A stretch of DNA of 64,000 bases. Source: Dendrobium chrysotoxum (taxonomy: Eukaryota > Streptophyta > Magnoliopsida > Asparagales > Orchidaceae). The stretch spans positions 52,478,365 to 52,542,364 of the forward strand of contig CM034298.1 in NCBI GenBank assembly GCA_019925795.1, given 5' to 3'. Below are positions 11,830 to 22,876 of the stretch, one piece after another (within the stretch, counting starts at the first letter, position 1; the number at the start of each line of letters is the position of its first letter). The position numbers and the translations under genes were made by a program. The notes under the pieces were generated by a model. That model made no database searches, was not told the origin of the DNA, and worked only from the letters and a program-made list of their open reading frames with translations.

Positions 11830-12170
11830 GTATTCAAGATATGCTGATGTATTTTACATCAAAATGGGGGTTGTGAAGTCCTTAGATTTGCACTAAGATT
11901 AGTGCTCTACTGAGATCATTGTTGTTGTTGTTTAATGATGAGTAGTAAATTGCCCTCTAACTCTTGATCTTGGAGAAACAATCTTATTCAATTTATGTGT
12001 ACAGATCTTTTCACAATTATTATGATGAAAAAAAAAACTGTATGACGATATCCTGACGCATTTTACATCAAGCTGGCCTTCAAAGCCCTTAGATATGCAT
12101 CGAGATTACTGCTGTAAATGATACCCAAAATTTACATTAATCTCAAAACAAATCCAAGGACTTTAAAGCT
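11830..12170. mobile_element. Longer copies of the palindromic MITE family
   Basis: Two neighbouring copies carry outer arms (TGATGTATTTTACATCAAAA near 11842 and ACGCATTTTACATCAAGCTG near 12056) outside the inner ATTTGC...GAGATTA / TTAATCTCAAAACAAATCC arms. The four copies in the endosulfine-like gene appear to be short forms of the same family. Confidence 0.5.
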
Positions 12171-12397
12171 CAACCAGATAAAAATTATCATGACATCCTT
12201 GTAAAATTTTTTTTATGTAATTATGGAACATAGGCGTGTCTAATAAAGGATATTTTTTACATTATTATCATATAAATCAAAATCATAATATTTTTTAATT
12301 AAAAAATTAATGGCAAATTAAGCATAAATTAGTTGACTACAATGATATTAAATATTTGGTGTTGTTAAAGATAAGCAAGAAGGACCTAACAACAATA

Positions 12398-12421
12398 ATA
12401 AAATAAAATAAAATAAAATAT
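12398..12421. repeat. (AAAAT)n microsatellite
   Basis: About five perfect pentanucleotide units. Confidence 0.9.
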
Positions 12422-12784
12422 TGCTTGCCAAATTCTGTCCTTTTATGACATGCTTGATCATTTGAGCAACCTTAAACCCACGTCAATACTTAAATTATTA
12501 TTATTTTTATTTTTATATGCTATAATATAGCTAATAACTCCTTATTAAATAAAATTTATTAGAATAATTTGAGGAATAATATACCCATCATATCATGATG
12601 GACTTTTAAAACTCTTAGTTAAGAAGCAAGTGTCAAATAAACAAACAGTAGGTATTGCTAAATAATTGAGGGCATGATTTCATCTATGGGACTCTCTTCA
12701 AACTAAAAAAATGTTTCTTGCTCTTTGGTTGGCTTTATAAGTATTATAAAAAAAAAATAAAAGAGATTTTGTTTGGAATAGAAC

Positions 12785-13250
12785 TGTTTGGTTTTGAAGA
12801 TCTTGATGTGATCATAAGCTTTGATATAAAGCATTCAACTTGAGGTGACTTCAATGGTCTAAATCCTTTGCCAAAGTTGACTAAGGCTTCGTTTGTGACT
12901 ACTTTCTTATTGCTTCTTAAAACAGAGTTTTAGTATAAATATTTTAATTTTTGTACTAAAAAGTTGCTTTAAGAAGCATCAAGAAAGCCGTCCCAAACGA
13001 AGCCTAAGGCTAATGTTTCAGGTCCACAAGGTAAATTGCAATTCAAGCTAGCTCAAGTTAAAGTAGATTAGGACTGAGTCAGTTTGTAATGTCAAATCCG
13101 TTATTTTTTACTCTTTCTTGAGTTAATTATAAAAAAGGTGGATCCTGATGCTAAGTAACCTTGGACACACACACTAGGGGGAGAAATTCTGTAAACTTAT
13201 GAGTTTCTCTATTTTTGATTATATCATCTTAGACGATTAGATCAAAATAG
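12785..13250 (+). mobile_element. Fragment of the copia-type LTR family found at 49.2 and 59.2 kb
   Basis: 13128-13190 (GCTAAGTAACCTTGGACACA, then CACACTAGGGGGAGAAATTC, then a TCATCTTAGACGA dyad) matches 49.39-49.49 kb of the solo LTR 49223-50907. It is interrupted by the MITE at 12885-13004. Only one palindromic dyad survives here. Confidence 0.55.
12885..13004. mobile_element. Tourist-like MITE with TAA target duplication
   Basis: Starts GGCTTCGTTTGTGAC, ends GTCCCAAACGAAGCC, TAA on both sides (12882-12884, 13005-13007). Near-complete hairpin. Confidence 0.85.
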
Positions 13251-13255
13251 AAACC

Positions 13256-13374
13256 TTCTTCGTTTGGGACGGCTTTTTTACTGCTTCTTAAAACAGCTTC
13301 TATCACAAGGATTTTAATTTTTGTACTAAAAAACTGTTTTAAGAAGCAGTAAGAAAGTCATCCCAAACGAAACC
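13256..13374. mobile_element. Tourist-like MITE
   Basis: TTCGTTTGGGACGGCTTTTT opposite ATCCCAAACGAAACC; TAA follows the right end. The left end is slightly eroded. Confidence 0.75.
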
Positions 13375-13967
13375 TAAAAGTAGGTGAGGTGATGTCTAAG
13401 CATAGTAAGGGGATGTGATAAATCTCTAATAATAAATGTCTTGTCATAATAGTTTGTGGATTTTTCAACGGCTAAAGCCAGAACCAAAATGGCTTCAAAT
13501 TATAAAAGTCAAATTGCTGATCTAGAATTAAAGTGATTAAGTGCATCTTAGTGTAATATGATGCACATTACTGAGCTCATTAAAAGTATAAATAACTTAG
13601 TCAAAAAGTTTTAAGAGCACACTCTCAATGAAACAAAGCGACCAAATGGCTCATTAAAAGTATAAATAACTTAGCCAAAGCAACATACTTTGATAGCAAA
13701 GAAAGGCAAATAATAACACTTGATTTCAATATTCCTTGATGATGAAGTATAGGATCTTCTCTGCTTCAAGCCCAAGTGATTTTGGTAGTAGATAGCGTTT
13801 AGTGGAAAAAAGTCTAAATGCAAGATTGCTCCTTGTGGTGATGTTAGATTGATCAGTTTATCCCCTTTGGGGGCAAAGAATAAGGATTTTTGAATCTTTT
13901 TTGGCCTTGATACCTATTACCAAAATAGTACATCATTGCCTTATCCGCTTCATTGAACACTCTAAGA
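13375..13967. other. Intergenic, nothing recognised
   Basis: A short phrase (GCTCATTAAAAGTATAAATA) occurs twice, at about 13577 and 13650. Otherwise nothing was identified. Confidence 0.35.
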
Positions 13968-14095
13968 AATTTTTTTTTTGGGACATTTAGGCTAATTAAG
14001 GCAAACTCACACACACATCGCATATACAAAGACTCGAATCCAAGACCTCTTAGTTTGAAGCCTAAGCTCTCAACCAACAAGCCAAGATGAGCCGT
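13968..14095 (-). mobile_element. tRNA-derived SINE
   Basis: On the minus strand: GGCTCATCTTGGCTTGTTGG (box A-like), then TTGGATTCGAGTC (box B-like), then TGTGTGTGAGTTTGCCTTAA and a 3' A-rich end. Near-identical order in the copies at 14480-14615 and 20449-20560. Confidence 0.75.
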
Positions 14096-14479
14096 ATAAG
14101 TTTCTTATTTTCATAGCTAATATCAATCGATGTTGATTATCCCATCGCCTGATTTTTTGGTGTTTAGCATTTTTCTTTACCAATGAAGTGCATATCAACT
14201 AGTGGACATGTTTGCTAAACTACTATCTCTCTATCCTTTATTAGAATTAATGCCCAAGATGTTCATAAAGAACATCTATAGTCCATTTTGAAGGGGAAGT
14301 AGTCCATCTTTACGGGGGATTATTACGGGAACCGAACATCAATACCACACCATCTACAATCCATCCGCGACATTCGACACTCCAAACAATTTAATAATTT
14401 TACAGCAAAGCCTTGCACTACAAGCCAGACCTTGTGCCCTGTATATGCACCTATCATCCTACATGCAAAAGATTTTATT
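14096..14479. other. Short spacer between two SINEs
   Basis: Contains GGGGATTATTACGGGAACCG at about 14316, possibly half of the Mutator-like MITE family of 37-40 kb. Nothing else was recognised. Confidence 0.35.
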
Positions 14480-14615
14480 TATTTATTTATCTATTTTTTT
14501 TGGGATATTTAGGTCAATTAAGACAAACTCACACACATCACATACGCGAGACTCGAATTTAAGACCTCTTAGTTAGTAGCCAAATCTCTCAGCCAACAGA
14601 CCAAGATGAATTTTT
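14480..14615 (-). mobile_element. tRNA-derived SINE
   Basis: Box A-like TCTTGGTCTGTTGGCTGAGA and box B-like AAATTCGAGTCTCGCG on the minus strand, then the shared ATGTGTGTGAGTTTGTC segment and an A-rich tail. Confidence 0.75.
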
Positions 14616-14954
14616 AATTTGGGCTAATTTCTATGATAAAAAATCTTAGATTAAAATTATTTCCTTCATACAATATATGATGCCCCCTTCATTTTATAAC
14701 ATCATAATAAAATAAAAGAATGAAATATAATACTAATTATCAAGCTCTTGGTTCATGAATCCAATGATGGACCCTCAAGTCGTATTGAAAAGCCACTCAT
14801 TGGATCCCAAAGTACATAAATTTTATTTCCCCCCAAAAAAAACGTACATAAATTTTAGTGTTGTTTGTTTTTCAGCACATGGGCCTTTATTAGCTTAACA
14901 TACTTCTTTAAGACACCAAAAAGGTAAAGAAGTGGATTTAAGAAAAATTGCTCA

Positions 14955-15044
14955 AGACTTTGGCTTTTTACTATTTTTAAAAATAATTTTTATGCTAAAA
15001 AATTATTTTTAAGAAGCAGTAAAAAACCCGTCCCAAACAAAGCC
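14955..15044. mobile_element. Tourist-like MITE (eroded)
   Basis: Right end GTCCCAAACAAAGCC; left arm degraded (GACTTTGGCTTTTTACT). Same AAGAAGCAGTAAAAAA interior. Confidence 0.6.
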
Positions 15045-15047
15045 TTC

Positions 15048-15148
15048 ATTTAGAACAAGTTTTTATTATACAAATTTTTTAAGTTAAAAATTTTTATTCT
15101 AAAAAGCTGATTTAAAAAGTAGTAAAAAAGTTATACCAAACGAAACCT
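15048..15148. mobile_element. Tourist-like MITE (eroded)
   Basis: Right end ATACCAAACGAAACC, interior CTAAAAAGCTGATTTAAAAA; lies end to end with the copy before it. Confidence 0.6.
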
Positions 15149-15826
15149 AAGTGATGATGAAATTATGCTTTAAAAGATTTGGGAATGATTTAATAAAAAT
15201 CTTTATTAATTTCCCATTTTAGTATTGTAAAATAATTTATAATAAAATTGTAAAGAAAAACTATAAAAAAAAAAAGTTAAACATTTAGGTCTCACATGCT
15301 CTCAAACACATGCAATTAGGTATACCTAAAATATTTAAGCAATTTTTGTCATTTTTCTATTTATTTAAACAAATTTAAAATTCACAAAAAAGGAAAAAAA
15401 ATCAAAGAATTTTGTAAATGGATTGATTTTCTAGGATTTAGGATTCAAATAATTATTTTTTAATTAAATAGAATCAAATATGGGTTTCTATTTTCCTTAA
15501 TATTTCTTAATTTCAACAATCATTTAATAATTTTGAAAATATATAGCTTGGAGTGCGTTTTTAAGGTCATTTTATATTTTCCAAAATATTAATGATTATG
15601 GAAAACGCATGATATTTAATTATTTATGACATGAAAGAATTATATATGAATATGATTTTTCATGCTTATGATTTCAATCAATACTTGTTGATTTTTATGG
15701 AAATTTCATAGTAATTGGCCAAATATTTGTCTTATATTTTATTGAAGAAAGAAAATTTATTTCAAATAAAATTAATATCAATAAGAGATAATATCTTGTA
15801 CTCACAAACAACACTATGGACTTTAA
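15149..15826. other. AT-rich intergenic DNA, nothing recognised
   Basis: No coding frame or repeat boundary found. Confidence 0.4.
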
Positions 15827-15938
15827 GCTTTCATTTGGGACAACTTTCTTATCATTTTTTAAAGTAACTTTTCCGTACAAAAATTTTTATACTAAAACCC
15901 TGATTTAAAAAAGTAAGAAAACTGCCCCAGACGAAGCC
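15827..15938. mobile_element. Tourist-like MITE with TAA target duplication
   Basis: Starts GCTTTCATTTGGGACAAC, ends GCCCCAGACGAAGCC, flanked by TAA at 15824-15826 and 15939-15941. Confidence 0.75.
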
Positions 15939-16196
15939 TAAATCATTCACAATTATTTGAATGAGTTTAAGTTTGAACATAATTTGAATCTTATTCGAGC
16001 CAGACGGTTTATCTACAATTCTTGTAGGATTCATGATGGAAGTTCATGCTGGATCCCAATGATGGTAGCAATCGATAAGACCGGTGACGTTTGAAGGTAA
16101 ATACGAGTTCATGCATGAATGAAAATTGATCCTTTTTAAAAAAAATTATTTAAATTCTCTATAAATTGATGAAGAACATGAAAAAGTAGATAGCAA

Positions 16197-16299
16197 ACTT
16201 CGGTTTCAATTGGGGCAATTTTTTTATTGCTTTCAAAAGCAGCTTTTTAGTACAAAAATTGCTTTAGAAAGTAATAAGAAAGCTATCCCAAATGAAACC
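16197..16299. mobile_element. Tourist-like MITE
   Basis: CTTCGGTTTCAATTGGGGCA opposite GCTATCCCAAATGAAACC, AGTACAAAAATTGCTTTAGA in the middle. Confidence 0.6.
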
Positions 16300-16309
16300 T
16301 TCATCTTCC

Positions 16310-16780
16310 TCCTTGGATTAGTGTTTGGAGAAGCTCACTGTAAATTCAACAAGGCTTGATGTTGCCACCACATGCTTCTGATCAGCTAGCTCAAGCCATG
16401 GAAGGGGAATGGTAATGTAAAACAGCTGGAGAAGCCTTTACAGAGAGAATTGGACTAATTTATGCTAGTTTTAATGGCACAGGAAATTACTCCAATGATT
16501 AGGCATCGAGTAGAATAATTGAGTAATAAAGGTTTTCCTGCTATCTAGGAAATGTCTCAAAGTGTTGGGGAAAAAGCCAAGAACATTTTGGTACACATGG
16601 GTCCATGGCAATGGGCCATTGGCTAATTCAAGATGTACTGGAAAGGTGGTAGCCATGGAAGCTTTGAGGTAGCTTGGGAGCTTCTGATCATCATTTTTTA
16701 TGTGTATGTGTTTCAGTCGTCTGATGGTATGATTTGAAGAATTATGGTGGCAACATGTAGTTTTCAATTATTCAATTTTT
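16310..16780. other. Unassigned stretch, possibly gene-derived
   Basis: Base composition is less AT-biased than its surroundings. A 98-codon open frame on the minus strand (16767-16471) has no family I recognise. GTTGCCACCACATG and TATGGTGGCAACATG occur inverted about 370 bp apart. It may be a captured gene fragment, but nothing in the translation proves it. Confidence 0.25.
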
Positions 16781-16974
16781 TAACATTACCGCAATTTGTC
16801 GAGAAGTCCTTTTGTTAAGCGAATATTTGGTTTGTTAAAAAAGGATTGCAAAGTAAAAGTAATATAATGTATTTGAAATATTTGAAATTGTTTGGGTAAG
16901 TATAAAAAGACTGTATGAGATTTTTTTTTTCTTTGTTTGATTTAATGTAAATTGATATTTATTTATAAAATTCT

Positions 16975-17965
16975 AAGAGAAGTGCTCTGGAGAGTTCTAG
17001 AAAAGAAAGGGGTTAATATTGCGCGCTTATAGTCAAGGCATTAATGATATATATGCATGAGCTATTAATTGTGTTAAAACACAAGATGGATCAAGTATTT
17101 TTCCTATTTCAGTTGGATTACATCAAGGATTAGCTTTAAGCCCATCTTTTTTTTGCTTTAGTCATGGATGCTCTTGCTAGACATTTGCGAGAGTATGGTT
17201 TTTGCCAATGATTTTCTTCTTGTTGATTAGACTAGAGAGAAAGTTGAAGGTAAACTTGAATTATGAAGGTCAACCTTAAGAGTCTTAAGGTTTTTATTTG
17301 AGTAGATCTAAAATCGAATACATGGAATATAATTTTATTGTGACTTTCGGCGATCAAGTCATTAATAAGAGTATACGTTTTAGATATCTCGGTTCTATTT
17401 ATCAAAGTGATGGTGAAATAAATGGGGATAGTATTAATAGAATTCAAGTTGGATGATTGAAGTGGAGGAATGCATTGGGCATGTTGTGTGATAGAAAAGT
17501 ACTCCTCAAACCAAGAGAAAATTCTATTAGATGGTGAGACTTGTATTGCTTTATGGCACAAAATGTTGGCCATAAAATGAGAAGCATTAAATTAAGTGTT
17601 GCAGAGATGAGGATGCTCAGGTGGATGAGTGACTTTACTCTTATAAACCAAATGCAAAAGAGTATATACATAGAAAGGTTGGAGTAGCTCCAGTGGCAGA
17701 TAAGATCAAAGAGAGTCGCCTTAAATGGTTTGGTCACATAAAACATCATCCCTCTGATGACCTGATTAGGAGAGTAGATGTATTAGATTTGGCCTATGTT
17801 AAGAAAGGTAAGGATAGACCTAAAAAGACTTAGTTAGAAAATATTAAAAAATAATATTTTTTAATAAGATTTAAATGAGAAATTGACTCTTAACAGGACA
17901 TAATAGATAACAATGATTCATGTAGCCAACCCCACATAATGGGATAAAGGTTTGATGATGATGTT
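16975..17965 (+). mobile_element. RTE-type LINE, 5'-truncated and decayed
   Basis: Plus-strand translation in shifting frames gives EVLWRVLEKKGVNIARL, later the reverse-transcriptase block ending near 17.2 kb, and the C-terminal AEMRMLRWMSDFTL segment. It is about three quarters alike to the LINE at 22017-22859. The 3' end GATGATGATGTTGTTATT (about 17955) is the family's simple-repeat tail. It has many stops and frameshifts and no clear target duplication. Confidence 0.75.
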
Positions 17966-17989
17966 GTTATTTGATTTGAGGTAAAATGA

Positions 17990-18130
17990 ATGCAATAAAA
18001 GTAAAATGATGGTGGTAGCCAGCATTAGTAGATAGTGGCAACTGTGGTTAGTGGTCAAGGTGGTGGCAGTGGTGAGCGATGATGTGGGGTGGCCACCGAT
18101 AGTGGTGGTAGTAGCGGGTGATGTTTGCAA
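17990..18130. repeat. GGTGGT/GTGGCA-rich low-complexity patch
   Basis: Irregular GGTGGTAG/GGTGGCAG words; the open frame reading through it on the minus strand is a composition artefact. Confidence 0.4.
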
Positions 18131-19002
18131 TAGCTTACGATCAACAGGCGATAGGAAGCAATGGACGAAAATCGGCCAGAGGTTATAGGATAGGTTCCAA
18201 TGTTTGGACGAGATCTTATAGGCTTAGGTTTATCAATTAAGTTTAAATTAGGCCTAATTAGGAATAGGTTTGGTTAACTTAGGTTAGGTTTGGGAAATGT
18301 TCACCTCTTGGGGTATACGTAGGTGCAATATATTCACGACTAGGTCATATTCGAGGTTAAGGTTATCCATTTACACTAGGTTGTCCAATTAGACTACATA
18401 AAGTAACCATTAAGTAAGCTAAACCCATTTCATTTTAATTGGGTTGAATTACATCCTTTAATTAAATATTAGTGAAGTGTCAAGCCACCAAAGGTATAGA
18501 CTATGTTAGTTTTGGCTAGCTAATTTGGTTTATAATTCAATTAGGCAAATCTATTTAGATTAGCTTAGGTCATGTAATGTTTAAGATTAACCAATTAGGT
18601 TTCAAGGGCCTAATTGTGGAGAGCTAATTAGAATCAAGCATTGGCTAATAAAATCTAGTGTTTAAAATAACATCAACATGTATATAGAACAATTACAAGA
18701 ACACAAATACACACTCATCATCATGTATGAATATTATTATTAATTGATTCAAAATTTTCAAAGCAAGATGGCTAATTCACAGCTTGGTCGCCTTTCCAAA
18801 TTCCACAAAAGCTATGGTCGAACTCCTCCTTCCAAGGCAAGGTCAAGATCTCCATAAATCAAGTGGGTGGTTTCACCTTCATTGCTTAACAAGCCATCCT
18901 CTTTAAAAGCAAACATAAAAAGTACTTAAGGAGTGGTCTCACTTTCTAAATAAGCTTAGTTGACCTCCATTCTAGTTAAATTTATGTGGGCTCTGCATTA
19001 GC
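18131..19002. other. Intergenic, nothing recognised
   Basis: 18.20-18.31 kb has irregular TTAGGTTTGG words but no regular period. No gene seen. Confidence 0.35.
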
Positions 19003-19195
19003 TCATCATAATTAGATTACCAATATTATGAGTAATATTACTCATTCTCTCACAACAACCTTATGGACCCAATTTGATCATCATAATTAGATTAACAATA
19101 TTACTCATTTTGGATCTACTATAGGAGTTCGACCATGATGATAAACTGTTGCGAGAGAATGAGTAACATTGTTAATCTAATTATTATGAACTAAT
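19003..19195. repeat. Imperfect inverted repeat, about 55-bp arms
   Basis: Left arm CATCATAATTAGATTACCAA to ACTCATTCTCTCACAACA; right arm GTTGCGAGAGAATGAGTAAC to AATCTAATTATTATGAAC. A partial extra copy of the arm start (19079-19108) lies in the loop. It could be a miniature foldback element. Confidence 0.6.
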
Positions 19196-20094
19196 TGGGG
19201 TTAGTTAATGAGTTAAGTTAGCATTATATTCTCTAAACAACCAATTTAGAAAGGGCAAGGGGAGGAAAACAATAAATTAAGTTTCTCTTTCATTTCTTAT
19301 TTTGAAAGCTTAAAAAGTATGAAATTCTTAAACCATAAAAAATAACACAATGGATTGAAGAGGACATGCTTGATATTAGAGTATAGAGAGCACTAACGTC
19401 TTTGATAGGTATTATTGGTTAAGTCAATGAGCACAAATAGATAATGGAGTTGAATTCGACAATAGAGACTTTCACGCCATTGTCTCTCTTGATAACATGA
19501 ACGCACCATATCTTTGGCTTGACATAATAGGATAAACCCTCCTTCTAGCCTCCGACAACCAGATTTTGTAGGGTCGTCACTGTTAGAGAAGTTGCACGAG
19601 AAAGTTAGAAGAGAGATATGGTGGGCAATGATTGTCAGACGAGATCGATCAAATCCAAAAGAGAGAAAGTAAGGAAGAGAGGTTGGGGAGTCACAAGGGA
19701 TCACTAAGAGGAAGGTCTTAGTGATCTAAAAAAGAATATATATTATTTATTAATCATAATAATTTAAGAAATTATTAAAGTAAAAAAGGTCTTGAAACCC
19801 TCCTCTCCCTTACACCTCAAAATCCTATAGCTCTTGTGTTCTCACCTTATGTGACCAAATTCCCCCTCGTCTTCTCCTCGATTTGCTTTCTCTTCTTCTA
19901 CCACAATTCCCAAAATCCTTACAGTTTGTCACTTCCACTAAAATTCCTAAAACCCTCATCTTCTCTCTTTTCGCCTCATATTATTGAAATTCTACTTAAT
20001 AAAAAAGCAAGATGAATATATTTTAGATATTAATGCTTTCTACTATGAAGGTCAAGGTCACTCTCATTATAAAAAGGACACTACTAAAGTAGAG
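19196..20094. other. Intergenic, possibly old retroelement leader
   Basis: CTTGATATTAGAGTATAGAG at 19370 loosely resembles a copia primer-binding site, but no gag or LTR was found with it. The frame at 19393-19704 on the minus strand has no recognisable family. Confidence 0.3.
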
Positions 20095-20986
20095 TAGGGG
20101 TGTAAGTGAGCGAGCCGACTCAAACTCGACTTGATAAAGAACTCGCGAGTCGAGCTTATCAAACCTCGAGCTCGAGCTCGAGCTCAAACTTGAGCTTGCA
20201 TATTAAATGAGCTTGAGTTCGAGCTTAATAGGATTTGATTTGTCGGCTCGTGAGCTGACTCGATTACAGTAATATTAAAAATAATAATTAAAAATTGTAT
20301 TATTTAAAAAAAAATATGCTATTTTTTGAAATGCAGCTAAAAAGCCAGCAAAGTATTAATTGCATTTTTAGCAAAGTATTAATTGCATTTAATGCATTAA
20401 TATCAAACTGCATCTTTTGTTTAGCGTTTAAAAAATATATCATTAGATGCAGCTCACCTTGGTCTGTTGGTTGGGAGCTTTCGCTACTGACCAAGAGATC
20501 TTGAGTTCAAGTCTTGCGTATGTGATGTGTGTGTGAGTTTGCCTTAATTAGCCTAAATGCATATATATCATGAGTTATTTTTAAAAACCCGCTCATCTCT
20601 TCTCCAAAAAAAAGCGTCCTCAACATCTCCTCGAATGGGCTGCTACACGAGTTCGACTTAACTCTAGCGACCATGGTCCTCACTTCCTCCTATTCTTCAA
20701 CGAGGAAAGCTCACGGGTTGGCGTCCTAATCTCCTTCTCTGGCAAGCCTCATGATTGGAGCTCAAGCACACTGTAACTCCGACAACCAGGCATCTCGACT
20801 TCTTTCTCCGGTAAAGCAAGCTTACGAGTTGAGCTCGAGCTTGTTGTAACTCCGGCGAGCCGAGCTCCAGCTCACCATAGGAGCTCTACACGAGCTCGAG
20901 CTCTAGTTCGAGCTTGTCTCTATGTTGACAAGCCAAGCTCAAGTTAGCCCAAACTCAGAGCTCAGCTCGACTTGTTTACACCCCTA
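20095..20986. mobile_element. hAT-like non-autonomous element carrying a SINE
   Basis: Ends TAGGGGTGTAAGTGAGC and TTGTTTACACCCCTA are inverted. Both sides share AAGT and then diverge (AAGTAGAG and AAGTGAAA), a probable worn 8-bp duplication. Interior GAGCTCGAGCTCGAGCTC arms. The SINE at 20449-20560 sits in its centre. Confidence 0.75.
20449..20560 (+). mobile_element. tRNA-derived SINE inside the hAT-like element
   Basis: CAGCTCACCTTGGTCTGTTG (box A-like), TTGAGTTCAAGTCTTGCG (box B-like), GTGTGAGTTTGCCTTAATTA. Probable target duplication ATATATCAT, seen near 20436-20444 and 20563-20571. Confidence 0.8.
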
Positions 20987-21847
20987 AAGTGAAACATCAT
21001 TAAAAAATAATATTTTCATAGCCACTTTAAACGCATAATTACAAAAATTAATAATAGGTTTAAAGAATATGTTGTAAAATTATTGATTGTTAATTCAATG
21101 ATGGATCCTCAAGATGAATATCAATCATTCAAATTTTGTCCCATTGCAACAAAGTTTTATCCAGAAGACATTATGGATCACGAAATTTCTTGTATTTGTT
21201 AAATGTTGGCAAAGATGAGAAAATCAATCATATATCTTCTTATTGATATATCGATTTGGTTAGTCTTTAGCTCTACCAATTTTAACTGCAACAACTAAAT
21301 ATGTACTTTCAGTAATGAAGATTATTAAGACAATGTTGTTAAATAAGATTTTTTTGTCAATTCATTGATAATAAACATTGAGAAGGATATTGCAATTAAT
21401 TTTGAAAGTAGAATCAATAATTGATGATTTTGACATTGTAAAAAAACACCCAAAATAATTTAACATGCATAATCATAATAATTAGATTAAAAGCAGTTTT
21501 TTTTTCTTTTTGCTTTTTAGATTATTCTTATTTTAAAATTTTATTATTATTTATTTTTTTGTCTACTTATGTTAGTAGATTGAAGTACAAGCTTCTAATT
21601 TTAATTTAGGGTTTAGTAGGATTTTTATTTTGCCACCCCTCGCTATAAATTCTGACTCAACCACATTTCTACATGATGTTGGATGGTAGTCTAGCATGTA
21701 ATGAGGGTGTGGAGAGGCAACAAACAACTAGGGTGATCTATTATGAAGCATAATTGCAACAACAAGGTAAAAGAGGGGAGAGAGAGATTGTTGCTTATCT
21801 TCATTTTGCATGGTGTCACTTAGATAAATGCAATATAAGGTGTGGAC
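20987..21847. other. AT-rich DNA; possibly LTR of the copia remnant to its right
   Basis: Lies directly downstream, in its reading direction, of the copia C-terminus at 21848. That makes 21.6-21.85 kb the place to expect its 3' LTR, but no matching second LTR was found. Confidence 0.3.
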
Positions 21848-21999
21848 TAGCAAAGGTTTGGTAAAGATGTCAATAAGTTGATGTTTTGTTCATATGGGCA
21901 TCAGCTTTATGCATCCTTCTATGACCTTATTGCAAACAAAGTGGCGGTCAATTTTGATGTGTTTGGTTCACTTGTGGAAGGTGGGTTTCACGAAGATGT

Positions 22000-22016
22000 G
22001 TATCACTGCCTGATTA
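22000..22016. repeat. Target-site duplication, left copy
   Basis: GTATCACTGCCTGATTA, identical to 22860-22876; brackets the LINE. Confidence 0.92.
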
Positions 22017-22859
22017 CAACAACAACATCATCATCATCAAGCCTTTGTCCCACTACGTGGGGTCGGCTACATGAATCCTTTTTCTCCATTGTGTCATGTC
22101 AAATGTCAAATTCTCATTTAAATCTAATAAAGAAAGATCATTTCTAATATTTTTTAACCAAGTCTTTTTAGGTCTACCTCTACCTTCCTTAACATAAATC
22201 AAATCTAATACCTCTACTTTCCTAATCAGGTTATCGGAAGGCCGTCGTTTTATGAGACCAAATCATCTAAGGTGACTCTCTCTAATCTTATCTTCCATTG
22301 GAGCTACTCCAACCTTTTCACGTATATTCTCATTTCGTATCCTATCTCTAAGGGTAAAACCACTCATCCACCTGAGCATCCTCATCTCTGCAACACTTAA
22401 CTTAGTATTATGCTTCTCTTTTAATGGCCAACATTCGACGCCATAAAGCATTGCAGGTCTCACCACCATCTTATAGAATTTTCCCTTAAGTTTGAGGAGG
22501 ACTTTTCTATCACACAACAAGCCCAATGCATTCCTCCACTTCAACAATCCAACTTGAATTCTGCTGATAATATCCCCATCTATTTCACAATCACTCTGAA
22601 CAATAGATCCAAGATATCTAAAACGTGTACTCTTATTAATAACTTGATTGCCCAAAGTCACAATCCCCTCACTAGGTCTATTACTACTAAAACTATACTC
22701 CATATATTCCATTTTAGATCTACTCAAGCGAAAACCTTTAGACTCTAAGGTTGACCTCCATAATTCAAGTTTACCTTCAACTCCCTCTCTAGTCTTATCA
22801 ACAAGAAGAATATCATCAACAAAAAACATACACCAAGATACATCCTCTTGCAAATCAAG
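22017..22859 (-). mobile_element. Young RTE-type LINE, 5'-truncated, perfect 17-bp target duplication
   Basis: On the minus strand 22853-22263 is open for 196 codons, beginning just before the RT catalytic box (WCMFFVDDILLVDKT, usual FADD). It continues through the thumb (KFYKMVVRPAMLYGVECW, AEMRMLRWMSGFTLRDRIR). It stops at a single TGA in place of the expected tryptophan codon (after ESHLR); family similarity then goes on to about 22.06 kb. The 3' tail is a GATGATGATGTTGTTGTT simple repeat. Exact target duplications on both sides and one nonsense change mark a recent, truncated, dead-on-arrival insertion. Confidence 0.92.
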
Positions 22860-22876
22860 GTATCACTGCCTGATTA
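22860..22876. repeat. Target-site duplication, right copy
   Basis: GTATCACTGCCTGATTA, identical to 22000-22016. Confidence 0.92.

Noticed and set aside
19370..19704. Copia primer-site-like sequence and a 103-codon minus-strand frame
   Set aside because: Primer match is loose, no LTR or gag was found next to it, and the frame has no family.
13968..20560. tRNA genes
   Set aside because: Box A/B-like sequences are present but the cloverleaf cannot be completed, and the copies share a non-tRNA body, so they are SINEs.
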